Source: Neocallimastix lanati (nom. inval.)
Lineage: Eukaryota > Neocallimastigomycota > Neocallimastigomycetes > Neocallimastigales > Neocallimastigaceae
DNA: 62,000 bases
Direction of reading: 5' to 3'
NCBI GenBank assembly: GCA_016946835.1
Contig: JACVTC010000028.1
Location: forward strand, 227,501-289,500
The position numbers were made by a program, and so were the translations under genes. Below the pieces are notes generated by a model, which was not told where the DNA came from, did not search any database, and saw only the letters and a list, made by a program, of their open reading frames with translations. Shown here piece by piece: positions 45,913-58,912 of the stretch (positions are counted from its first letter, which is position 1; every line of letters begins with the position of its first letter).

Positions 45913-47244
45913 AGTATAATTCTTTTGTTATTATTATTGGTAATTACGTATTATTAATGTTTACATTACATTACATAACAATCATAAAATAAATTAATTG
46001 AAAATATTTAGTTTAAAAGTCTCTTATTAAAATATTAATTAAAAAAAAAATATTTCAAAAAACATTATGACGTGACTATTATTTTTTGCTAATTATTTTT
46101 TTTTTTTTTGTATTTGCATATATAATTGTGTTTCAAGTTTTTACTCATTAATACATTAATTTAATATAACTTTTCATTTTTAAATTTTTAAACTATAAAT
46201 TTATTTATGGCTTTATTTTTATGTAATCAATATCATATTAATATTAAATTTTAAACTAAAATAATTAGAAATTAGATGTGTGGCTGATATTACAATAATT
46301 AATGGTGGCATAGTTTTTAAAAAAAATTTAAATAATAATTAATAAAAAATAAAATAAATAATAAATAATGGAATAATAAATAATAAATAGAAATAAATAA
46401 ATAATGGAATAATAAATAAATAAATAATTAATATTAAATAATAATAAATAATATTGCTTTATCCAATTAGTTAATAAATTAATATCAAATTTTAAAAAGA
46501 ATAACCAATAAAAATATTGAAAATCAAAAAAGAAAAAAAATAAAAAAAAAAAATAAAAAAATAAAAATAAAAATAAAGAATAAATATATATTACAAATAT
46601 ATATGATAAGTTTAGCTTTTTTTTTTTTTTTTTTTTTTCTATGTTTTTGTATATATTTACATTTTATACAGCTACCATGACAGTAGGATATATTATTGTT
46701 AATCTAAATAAAATATAGCCATGATATTAATATATATATATTACATATAAATCATGACCATCTTTGGTATATATGAAATAGCCTCTTTCCTACTCAATTT
46801 TTTTTTTTTTAAAAAAAAAAAAAGTTAAAAAATATTAAGCAATGTGAGTATATATTTTATTTTAAGTTATTATTAGATAAGGAAAATATTTCACTTAAAA
46901 AAAAAAAAAAAAACTTACGTGTAGCTCCTTTAATTTATTATAAATAATATTATACATATATATATTTTTGAATATAAAATGATATATATATAAAAATACA
47001 TTTATAAAGATTATCTTTATTAACAAAGTTTACAAAATTTTTAGAATTTTTTTTATTCTTTTATTCTCATTCATTTTTTATTAATTATTTTTTTATTTAT
47101 TATTGTTTACTATTTATTTTATTTATTATCTATTATTTATTTTTTATTAATTATTTTTTATTTATTATTTATTATTTTTTATTTTTTATTTATTGTTTAT
47201 TTTTTTTATTATTTATTATTTAATAAATACTCTTTTTTTTTTAT

Positions 47245-47680
47245 TTTTAATATTTATTACTTATTATTTATTACTTATTATTTATTATTTATTATTTATT
47301 ATTTATTATTTATTATTTATTATTTATTATTTATTATTTATTATTTATATTTATTATTTATTATTTATTATTTATAATTTATTATTTATTATTTATTATT
47401 TATTATTTATTATTTATTATTTATTATTTATTATTTATTATTTATTATTTATTATTTATATTTATTATTTATTATTTATAATTTATTATTTATTATTTAT
47501 TATTTATTATTTATTATTTATTATTTATTATTTATTATTTATTATTTATTATTTATTATTTATTATTTATTATTTATTATTTATTATTTATTATTTATTA
47601 TTTATTATTTATTATTTATTATTTATTATTATTTATTATTTATTATTTATTATTTATTATTTATTATTATTATTTATTAA
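47245..47680. repeat. 7-bp minisatellite, about 60 copies
   Basis: Long array of TTATTTA with a few variant units. Because 3 x 7 = 21 bases, one frame translates to a perfect seven-residue repeat (Tyr/Leu/Phe/Ile), giving a 200-codon frame that looks like a membrane protein but is only the repeat read through. Confidence 0.92.
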
Positions 47681-48649
47681 TATTATCATTTTTATATTTA
47701 TTTATTTTATGTTATTTTTTCCACTAATTGCTCATGACAAATTTTTTAAAGTTTATTTTATAAATTATATATTAATCAAATTTATTGTTCAATAGATTCA
47801 CTGTAAAAAAAAATTTTTTTGTTTAATTTTAAATATAAAATAATCAAAATTTTATACTTTAGAATCCATCTTTTCTTTTTTTTTTTTTCTTCTTTCTTTT
47901 TTTATGATTTTAATATATTATTTTTTTTAATTTTTCTCTTTATTTGTACATTTTCACTTTTGTTAAAGAGAATATATTAATATAAGTTTGAAAGTTCACA
48001 TCTAAAGTTTTTTATTTTTTATTTTTACATCGAAAGTTTTTTTTTTTATTCTTTCATAAGATATGATATGATATGATATATGTCCTACTTCCATTCTTCG
48101 TATATTTCAACTTTAATGGCGCTACATAAACATATTATAAATGAATTACGTATAACTTTATATACTTAATTTTTTCATTTATTTTAAAAAGGTAGGACAA
48201 AATTTTAATTTATTTGTTTATTTGTTTGTTTGCTATATATTAAAACCAATCAATTAATAATATATTGAAATCATATATTAATAAATTAAATTATTTAATT
48301 TAATATAAAGTTTTTGTTTAAATTTTATTTTCCTTTTTACCTTTTTTTAATTCAAAATTTTAATTTATTTTTGAACATTTTTAATATATAAAAATAAACA
48401 GTATTTATATTATACAATATATTATTAATATATAAATAAATAATAAATACATTATTAAAAATATATGAATATAATTTTATTTAAAAAAAAAAAAAATAGA
48501 AAAAAATTTAATATATTATCTCAAATAATAAAACTGATGTATCTGTTGGTCAATTTAAAAGTAAATAAATAAGTAAATAAATATATATTAAATTCAATGA
48601 ATAAATAATTAATAATTAAATATATAATTTTTCAATATTATACAAAAAA

Positions 48650-48680
48650 AAATAATAATAATATAATAATAATAATAATA

Positions 48681-48716
<36 letters not shown>

Positions 48717-48731
48717 TAATAATAATAATAA
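48650..48731. repeat. (AAT)n microsatellite, interrupted
   Basis: AAT triplets with ATAT interruptions near 48660 and 48682 and one AAC near 48713. Confidence 0.85.
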
Positions 48732-50197
48732 AACAAGATTATTTAATAATGGTATTTGGTAAAAACATTAATTTTAAATAATATATTATATTATAATAAT
48801 AATATCTAATAATAAGCAATTATTTATGAAAATTATTAGTACAAATACAAACAATCTATAATAACAAAAATTACCTTTTTTTTTTTTTTTTTTTTTTTTT
48901 AGAAATAATGACCTCATAAATAAAAGACTTAATTATTAAATAAATAAATGTCCCATTCCTTAATATTAATATGAAAATTCTAATGTACTCATTCACTCAT
49001 TCATTATAGTAATACATCTGAAAATTGATGTATAATAAATATTTTGTTAATAAATAAATAATAATAGATAATAAAGAATAAAGAAAAAATAATAGATAAT
49101 AAATAATAATAATAGATAATAAAATATAAACAATTAAATAAAAGACCATAAATAAATAGTAAATAATAAATAATTAATATTAAATAATAAATAATAAATG
49201 AATAATGAATAATGAATAATAAATATTAAACATTAGATGAATAATGAATAATAAATAATAAATAATTGGCTGATTGATTAAATACGTTTTAATCGAAATA
49301 AGATTTTTTTATAATTTCAATTTATAAATATTTTAAAAATATTGAAGAAAACATATACCAATATACTAATATATAAATATTAAAAAAAAAACATATATAA
49401 ATATAAATACTAGTATAAAAATATTAAAGAGAACATATACTAGTATAATGCTAGCATAAAAATATTAAAGAAAACATATATAAATATAGTTTCTACTATA
49501 AAAATATTGGAATAAAACATATATAAGTAACTAATAGAATCCTATTATATAAAGTTGTATAAATATAATAATGTACTATATTAGATTTATTATATATATA
49601 TTTTTTAATCCAATAAATTAGTATCTTAAATTTTAAATATAAACTATAAATAATAAAAAAACATAAATATTTATTAATTAAAGATTAATTATTTATTTAT
49701 TGTATAAAGATTAATTTTTATTTATGTACTATATAAAGATTAAAATATATTATATTTTATTAATTATTATTTATTTACTATATAAATATTAATTTTTATT
49801 TATTTTATTGTTCATATAAGTATTAAAAAAACTCATATTTTATGATTTAATTAATAATTATTAATTAGAACTGGTACTATATTTTAATATATTATAACAC
49901 ATTGTAATATATTATAATATATAATTATATATTTATTTATGCTTTTTAATAATTCATTGTTTTTATTTTATATATAGTAAAAAATATCAAAACCTTATAC
50001 TAGAAAATTAAAAAGAAAAAAAGATTTTTTTTTTTTAAAAAAAAAATTTAATTTTTTTTATTACTTAATTAGCAAAAGAAATTAAAATTTCATAAATAAT
50101 AAGGACTAACAATTCAAGAAAGAGAAAAGAAAGATTTAGTTCTTTTTAATTTTCCTTTCCTTTTCCCTTTCTTTTTCTTTTCTTTTCTTTATTTATT

Positions 50198-50241
<44 letters not shown>

Positions 50242-50561
50242 GTTTAAAAAATTTTTTTGTTAATAATAAAAATAATAATTAATTATATTAATTATTTGGA
50301 AGTAATTTCAACAATAAATATAATTAATAATTAAATAAATAAATTTTCAATAAAATATAGTTAAGTAAATTCAAATATTTTAAACAGTATCATAAAAAAA
50401 ACAATCTGTATTAAATTGTATACCTAATCTATATTTCAATATTATTTTTATTATTTCTAAAACAATTTTTTTTTTTTTAAAAGAAAAATAAAAAAAGACT
50501 TTTTTTATTTATTAAAAGGAAAATTATAAATATATAATAATTGTAAATTAAATTAATTACA

Positions 50562-50594
<33 letters not shown>

Positions 50595-51025
50595 AAAAAG
50601 AGAGTATAAATTAAAACTATGAAAAACAAATAAATACTAAAATTTCAAAAATTTTATAAAATCTAATAATTATAGTATTATATGAAAATTAAACAAATAT
50701 AAGAAAAATATTTATATAATTTAAACAAAAAAAAAAAAAAAAATAAAATAAAATAAAACCAATAAAAACTGATAACAAATTTAAGTGCTAATAGAAATTT
50801 TAAAACATTAAAATCAAATTATTAAGTAAAAGAAAAAGAAAAATTCAAATTAAATATAATAATTAATTAATTTGGGCCATTATTTTATTTGCAATAAAAA
50901 ATAATAAATAAAAATAAATAAATAGTATAGTAGCATTGATAAAACTAGAGTAAAATAATAAAATCGTTTTATTTTATTTGTAAAAATACAAAAGAAAAGA
51001 AAACAAAAACTTTTTAAATATCTAA

Positions 51026-51058
<33 letters not shown>

Positions 51059-51439
51059 TAGGTAATAATAATTAAACTTTTTTTTCTTATTATTTTTTTT
51101 ATAAATATATTGTAAAAATTATTAATTTATACTTGTTTTATTAATTTTATATATAAATATAATCTATATCACTAATGATTTTATTGCAACTAGATAAAAG
51201 ACATATATAATTTAATTTAAACTTTAATAAATCTTAAATTGGGCTTTTATATTTTTATTTAAATTAATAATTTAAATTATAAATATTTAATAATTTATAG
51301 GCTTTAAATTTTTAAAATTATTTATAAAACCAAAATTCAAGAATAATAATAATAATAATAAAAAAAAAAAAAAAAAAAAAAAAAAGAAATTGAAATAGTC
51401 AATAAATAGATTAAAAAAAATAATAAGTAATAAAATAGA

Positions 51440-54400
51440 ATGGCTGGATTTTTAGGACGAAATAGCAAATCGAAAGGTAAATTTATAAAATAAATAAAGT
51501 TTATATATATATATATTTTTTTTTAAAAGAACTTTGAATTTTAAAATAAAAAGTATAAAAACACATAATATATTATTTATGTTTATGGAATAAAAAATAA
51601 AAAAAAATTTACTACATTATATTTTGAATTAAAAGAAATTCAAATTGCAAAATTTATTTTTTGAATTTTTCTTTTAGTTTTAATATTAGTAATAATAAAT
51701 TTCGATTAATTGATTTATTTCTTGAATTTTTCTTTTAGTTTTAATATTAGTAATAATAAATTTCGATTAATAGATTTATTTCATCGTTAAATATATATAT
51801 ATATTTCATTATAAAAATTTAAAAAAAAAAAAAAAATAAAAAAAATTAGTATAAAATATATATAATATATGTATTAATTCATGAAATATATACTTTTATT
51901 TTATGTTATCCGTAAATAGAGGATAAAAATGATATTGATAGTATTTCAAAACTAAATAATAATATAAATCAATCCAAAGGCTTTTCAATATCAAATTCAC
52001 CATTAATGAAACCAGTAGAACTTCTCTCTGATTCTGTGCATCATTTTTCTTTATCAAGAAATAAAAAGAAAAAAGGTTCATTAAAATCTTCAAATACAGA
52101 ATCTGCTTCAGAAGTGGTTTCCACTATTTCAAAAACTCAATCTCAAGGTTATATGAGTGAGTATGATACTCTTCCAAGTGTTCATTCTGGATACACTGAT
52201 AATGGTAGATACTCAAAAAATAGTGGTACAGCTTCTTCATTCATTACACAAAATTTGAATAATTTAAGAATCGATACACCTTCACCAGGATCTTCCTCTC
52301 CACTTACCCCTTCTACACCTGTTATTAATACCATCGCACCATATGATATCAATAATACTAGTTTTGATGTAGATATTAATGAACAAGTATGTTTTTAAAG
52401 AATTGAAACTTTTTTTTTTTTTTTTCGATATATATATTTACATTTAAATATATAATTTTAAAACCAATATATTATTATATTATATTTTATTTTTTTTAAA
52501 AAGTTTATTTATTAATAAATATTTAATATAGAAAAATGATAAATAATTAATTTATTTATATATATATTAATTCAATTTTTATTATTCTATTTTTTTCTTT
52601 TATTTTTATTTATTATTTTATTTATTATTTATTTATTTATTTATTTATTATTATATCTGTTATTCTCATATCTTATATTATTATTATAGACTATATCTTA
52701 TAATTATAGACAATCAATATCAAATTATTTGGAAAACTGTCAACAAAATATATTCGAAAAAACAGATTTTAATTCATCTGATGGTATTTATAAATGGGAA
52801 GAAGATGCTGAAAATAGATCAATAGAATATGTATTATCACTTTTTTTAAATTATCGTTTTTCATTAGAGTGGGAAAATGAAAAAAGAAAAATTCAACAGG
52901 CAAAAGAGACAAAACAAAGTTTAATTAATGATGGTACTTCCATAAAGGTAAACTTTAAGATTATGGAAGCCAAGGATCTTGTATGTAAAGAGAATTCCGT
53001 TAGAAGTACCTTTTGTGAATTAATTTATGATAATGAAACCTATCAAACTCATGTAATCCCCGATACGAATACCCCTCTTTTCAATCAACATATATCCCTT
53101 GAAATTACCGATATTACAAAAAGTGTAACCATCAATGTCTATGATGCTAAAAAGAGTTCCAAAGCTTTCTGGAAAAGTAGTAATTCCCAACAACCAGGAG
53201 GTAGTGATTCGACTTTCCTGGGTACAGTAAATATTCAACTTAGTTTAATTATTTCTAACTTAGTTAATGTTGGTTATGTTAGTAAATGGTATGATTTAGG
53301 TCCAAGTCAAGATAAAAAAAAGAAGTGGGTTGGGGGTAAGATAAAAATTGAGATTGATATGATTGAGGAAGAAAGCTTTAATAAAAAGGATAATATCAAT
53401 CCACAGCCTCAAGGCCTTGGTTATGAATATGAACAAGTTCAACTTTATATTTTAAAGAGTAAAATGTCTCTCAAACGTCTCTTTTTTTATCTTTTAAGGG
53501 CCTGTTATACCTATGAAAAGGATTATTTAGAAAAGGTTGCTCTCAATAGTAATGGTAAAAAATATCAAGAAGAGAAAGAACAGGATGACGAAGCAGATGC
53601 TTTGTCCTCGGTCTTCCTCTCTCAAGATGGAGAAACGGTTTTAACTGTATTCCAGAGACTTTGGGTAATTGGTGATGCAGAAGCCGTTTTATTAAGATTA
53701 GAGGTCATGTATAACCTTTATCGTGAAAATATTGTTACCATATCCAATTTATTGACCATATATGATATTATTTATAATAGCTTAAAGGAACCTCAATGGC
53801 TTCCGACGTATGAACGTCCTCATTTCATTGATCTCTTAGAAGATATGCATTCCTATCAAAAAACTCAAGTTTGTTATTATCGTGACTTTTTCCATAATAA
53901 TGAACCTAAAGGTGCTCTTCAAATTGCTATTTTATTATGGCGTATGATTAGTAAGAATAAAATTTTTAGGGAAGCTAAAAAGAATTTACCAGAAACATTT
54001 AGGGAAGAAATTCGTTCCGAATTAAAAGCTTGTGCCTATAAGAGATATGATTTATTAAAATCAGAAAGTACTCCATTTCAAGAATCTGCAGAATGTGAAT
54101 TAACAAGTGTAATTAACCTTATTAATCTTATTATTAATGATTTAGATGATAATGAAAAATATTATAAGAAGGCCTTTTCTAGGGAAGCTAATATCACTAA
54201 ATTAACTGCAAAAGTTTATATTGAAAAATTTTTAAATGAATTTACCAGTGTCAAGAAATATCTTCAAGGTAAAAAAAGTTTTATTTTATTTTTTTTTTTT
54301 TTTTAAAAAAAAATATTTTTAAAACTTTATTAAAAATAAAAAAATTTTTATCTCTATAAAAGTATCAAAATTATAAATTATTATAATATATTATTATATT

Positions 54401-56464
54401 TAATTATTACTATATACCTTATTATATACATATTGAATTATTAAATCAATATTATTATTATTTTTATTTTATATTATTTTATTTTTATTAATACTTTACT
54501 CTTTTATACTACTTCACAATTTATTTTATTTTATTTTACAAAAAAATTTGTAAAAATAAACTTAAATTAATTTTTTATTATTATATTTGTTTTTATTGAT
54601 ATATATATTAATATTTATAGCCCCAGAAGCTTTACAATATAGTGATGTCGCATTTAAACTTTTTAATGAACTTCAACGTTTAGATAATTATTATAGTAGA
54701 ACGATACCTTCTTTAAAAGGAATATTTATTAATTCATCAGAGAATGATTCAGGTAATGAATCTATTTTAGAAACATATTTTTATCCATTTATTCAGAAAT
54801 GGTTGGTTGATTTAGATAAAAAGACATCAGAATGGGTTAAAAAGTCAATTGCTGAAGATGATTATCAAAATAATACCATATATAATATTCCACATTCTTC
54901 TTCTATTGTTCAACTTTTTGATATGATTTATAATGAATTGAATTTCATTAAAGATTTAAAATGGAATAATCTTTATCAATATCAAAATTTCCTATTAACT
55001 TATTCAAAAACCATTAATAAAGCTATTGATCAATATTGTGAACTAATTAAGGAAGGTGAAATTAAATCCTCTCCAAAAGAGAAGTCAGATAATCAAGTAT
55101 ATATAGTATCAAATGATACTTGTACCAAACTTTGTAATATTGAAGTAGCTCAATTAAAATTGGCGGATATTTATCGTGAAATTAATGAATTAATTACCGA
55201 GAATTATATTACTGATGAAGAATCAGAGGAAGATACTAATAATTCAGTGGTTTCTGGTATTTTCCTTTTACAAATTTTATGTGGTGAAAATCTTACTCCA
55301 TGTAATAATGATGGCTTCAGTAACCCATATGTTGTTATTCGTATACCAGTTAATTTGAATAACATGGATCAAAAGGATGGTCCTAGTACTAATGATAATA
55401 AAGATGGAGTTAAGGATGACAAGGATTCCGAACCTATGACTACTGATGATCTTATTAATGAAAATGATGATTTAGATAAAGAAAAGAATAATGAAGCCAT
55501 TAGTAGTTCTGACTTTAATAGAGGTCGTTTAGTTGCCAAATCAAGTGTTGTTCATGATTCCTTAAATCCAATTTGGGATGAAACCTTCCAAGTAAGTATA
55601 TGTCCTACAACTTCTCTTGATATTAAGGTCTATAATAAGAATTCAAACTTTTTAATGGAAAATCAAATTTGTGGTACAGGTACTATTAATTTCACTTCCG
55701 TTTATAATAATCATCAAACTCATGACGTTTGGGTCGAATTGGAACCTCAGGGACGTGTATTAGTTCGTTTAACAAAAATGGGTAATTCTGAAAATTTAGA
55801 ATTCCATTTAAAACAGGCCTCACATCACTTAAAACGTTGTAGAGATGATTTCATACGCGCTATCGTTAATCGTATGGTACCTTACATGAGAATTGTTCTT
55901 TATAAAATGATTAAGGATCAAGAAGCCACTCAAACCATGGGTAGTTCCTTAAGTAAGAACTTTTTCAATATTACTCGTCAATACTCTATTGGTGGTGGTG
56001 GTAGCAATAACAATAATAATAATGATAGTAATAATGCCAGTAATAATCAAAATCAAAATCAAAATAAATCAGGAAATGATACAGATATACAAAAGAAGCC
56101 AAATCCAACAATGAGAAATGATCAATATGCAGATTTATATAAGCCTTTCTATTCTGAAGCTGATTTGAAACAGATGGTAACCGTTTCTGGTCATAATGTA
56201 TTAGATCCTATATCTATGTTAGAATGTGAAACTTCTTTAGTTCCATTAACAAGATATTTAAATAGAAATCTTCAAACCCTTTGTCTTGGTCTCTCTCCTA
56301 AAATGGCCAAGATTGTCATTACGAAGATTTGGTGTGAAGTTTTAATTATTATTGAAAATATAATGATACCTCAACTCTTTGGACCAATTGAAAAAGATCG
56401 TAAGATGTTAAATCCAAGACAATTAGGAGTCATTGATAATGCTTTTAAGGTAAGAAAAGAAAAG

Positions 56465-56519
<55 letters not shown>

Positions 56520-56592
56520 GTAATAAGATTAAAAAAAGAAAAAATAGATAAAAAAAAATTTTTTTTTTTTTTATAATTTTTATTTTATGTTA

Positions 56593-56636
<44 letters not shown>

Positions 56637-57038
56637 GTTAATAATCATTTAATAATTTTATGTTTACGATATATGATTATTATTTGTAAATTTAAATATT
56701 AAAATATTATATATTAATTTATTTTTTAATTTATTTTTACTTTTTTTATATTTTTGATTTATATATAGATTTTATATTCCTTCTTCCACGCTGATGGACA
56801 AGGTATGGGTCTTTCTACCGATTTATTAGAACATGGATCAAAATATAAGAGTATTATTCATTTATTAACCATTTATGGTAGACCACCAATTAATATTCAA
56901 AAAGAATATGAAATCTTCCCTGAAAGAGAATACCTATTGAAGATTATACGTTTACATGCTCATTTATCAAATAATCCAACTATTAAGACTAAATTAACAA
57001 AATGGCTTGAACAATCAATTCGTTTACAAAGAATTTAA
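51440..57038 (+). CDS. UNC13/Munc13-like protein (Git1 type): C2-MHD1-C2-MHD2, five exons
   Basis: Munc13-family proteins prime vesicle fusion in animals; the fission yeast relative Git1 acts in glucose/cAMP signalling. Exons 51440-51476, 51920-52386, 52690-54268, 54621-56449 and 56769-57038 join in phase to 1393 residues. A Ser/Thr-rich disordered N terminus (about 1-165) precedes the first C2 domain (about 250-390: VNFKIMEAKDLVCKENSV ... NTPLFNQHISLEI). MHD1 lies near 695-870 (FIQKWLVDLDKKTSEWVKKS, SSSIVQLFDMIYNELNFIKD, ending AIDQYCELI). The second C2 is at about 905-1085 (FLLQILCGENLTPCNNDGFS NPYVVI ... LNPIWDETFQVSI), interrupted by an acidic insertion. MHD2 is at about 1235-1390 (LGVIDNAFK, then ILYSFFHADGQGMG). 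C2A has few of the usual Ca2+-binding aspartates; C2B keeps more. The start ATG at 51440 is the only one in phase with exon 2. Confidence 0.93.
51661..51781. repeat. 61-bp direct tandem duplication in intron 1 of the UNC13-like gene
   Basis: TTGAATTTTTCTTTTAGTTT begins at 51661 and again at 51722, and the copies match over about 60 bases with a single visible difference (ATTGATT against ATAGATT). Each copy contains CTTTTAG, which resembles a splice acceptor; the accepted acceptor lies further on, at 51919. Confidence 0.9.
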
Positions 57039-57298
57039 TTCTGAAAAAAAAATTTTTTTTTACCTATCCTCATATATTATATATTATTAATAATTTTTAT
57101 GTTTTAAAAAAAAAAAAAAAAAAAAAAAAATTTTTTATTAAAATTTATTAGCTATTTTTTTTTTTTTTTTTTATTATTATTAATTTTTTTTAAATTATAT
57201 ATATAAATATTTTTTTTAATAAAAGACAAACAAAATAAATGACATAATAATAATAATAAATAAATAAGTAAATAAGTAAATAAATAAAAAAAAAAAAA

Positions 57299-57342
<44 letters not shown>

Positions 57343-57904
57343 TAAAAGCAAATCAGAAATAATAATAAAAAAAAAAAAATATACGTATTAATTATTTTTA
57401 TTGTTATATATATATATATAATATATAATATAATTTATTTTTTATTTTTATTAAATTTTATTTATTTATATATATATAAAGTAAATATTTTTAATTGATT
57501 TATATATATATATATATTTTTATTTAAAGTATGTATACTTTGTTTTTAGTTTTATTATTATCATTATTATATATATATATATATATATTATTTTTTAATC
57601 AAAGTTTTATTATTATTATTATTATTATATATATATATTTTATTTTTTAATCTAATGAAATTGTCAAGTATTAAAATTTGAGTTATTATTATTATTTGTA
57701 TATTTATAATTAAGATATTATTATTGTTGCTATTGTAGTATGATAAAGATTTGATTATTAAGATATGATTATTATTATTATTATTATTTGTATAATTAAT
57801 TGTCCATATTATGTAAAGAAACTTTCTAATGATAAATGTTTTTAGTTTAACAAGAGAAGAAACCGATAAACCAAAATAGTAAAACAAATAGCTTTTATTT
57901 CTAT
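57039..57904. other. 3' flank of the UNC13-like gene
   Basis: A tracts at about 57104-57130 and 57300-57339, TA-rich stretches and scattered ATT arrays. A 99-codon minus-strand frame at 57588-57887 is Asn/Ile-driven and rejected. Confidence 0.5.
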
Positions 57905-58001
57905 TTTTAATTTCAAATGTACTTTTTACCTACTTGTATTTTTTTTTTTTTTATAGTAATAATAAAATTAATAAAATTATGGAAGGGCATTCTCTTCCCT
58001 G

Positions 58002-58034
<33 letters not shown>
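57905..58034 (+). mobile_element. Extremely 5'-truncated LINE B-type copy, or a SINE using the same tail
   Basis: The sequence from about 57910 (TTTCAAATGTACTTTTTACC) to the A tail at 58005-58034 follows the 3' UTR of element B (25000-25110) closely, including the shared end ATTCTCTTCCCTGTCTAAAA. Only about 100 bases precede the poly(A). The preserved tail suggests a fairly recent insertion. Confidence 0.8.
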
Positions 58035-58037
<3 letters not shown>

Positions 58038-58245
58038 TATGATATTCTTGTTAAACTTACTCAATATCATTAAATTATGTTAAGACTATTAAGAAAATTA
58101 AAAAGTACTATTTATTTAAAAACATTATAAAGCAAAATATTTAAGTAAATATTGTTGAAGTTTGTAATTTTTTTTAATTTTTTTTTTTTTTTTATATTTA
58201 TTTATTTATTTCTAAGGATTATAATCATCACCATGGATGGAACGG

Positions 58246-58522
<277 letters not shown>

Positions 58523-58589
58523 TATGCAGAAGTAGCATATTCGCTCACCCATCCCCATTCTATTAAATCCCAAAAAACGATCAAGATTT

Positions 58590-58875
58590 ATTTTACCCCC
58601 TCCCCTCCTGAAGATCAACTTAATCAGTGGGGCCGAACATTATAGAGATTTGGTATCAGATCCACTACTGAACATAGTTCTTATTAGATAGTGATTATTG
58701 GCTAAAAGTTTTCCGTTATAAAGCAACATAATTCTGTTACATAGAAAATTAATAACAAAAAATACATATCTTTTCTCTCTAGCATTGGAAATACTGTATT
58801 ATCTATGAAAAAAAAGAAATAAAGTTGCTCCCTAGTCTAGAATGGGTTAATCCCTTATTGAATTTTTATAAGCCC

Positions 58876-58912
<37 letters not shown>

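Larger units (their letters stand above)
42787..51439. other. 8.7 kb gene-free, extremely AT-rich region
   Basis: Neither strand shows a codon-like composition, conserved motif, splice-linked exon or RNA gene that can be supported. It consists of AT tracts, TTATTTA- and AAT-type arrays (listed separately), an A tract of about 37 bases (44383-44419) and T tracts near 43005-43025, 46617-46639 and 48878-48900. Promoters of the two flanking genes, which point away from each other (orphan on minus, UNC13-like on plus), must lie at its ends. Confidence 0.55.

Noticed and set aside
47193-47795. 200-residue repetitive membrane protein
   Set aside because: It is a 7-bp minisatellite read in one frame; no non-repeat coding sequence supports it.
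42787-51439. A hidden gene or selfish system in the 8.7-kb gap
   Set aside because: Neither strand shows exon-like stretches with raised G+C, conserved motifs or linked splice sites; every open frame is driven by repeats.
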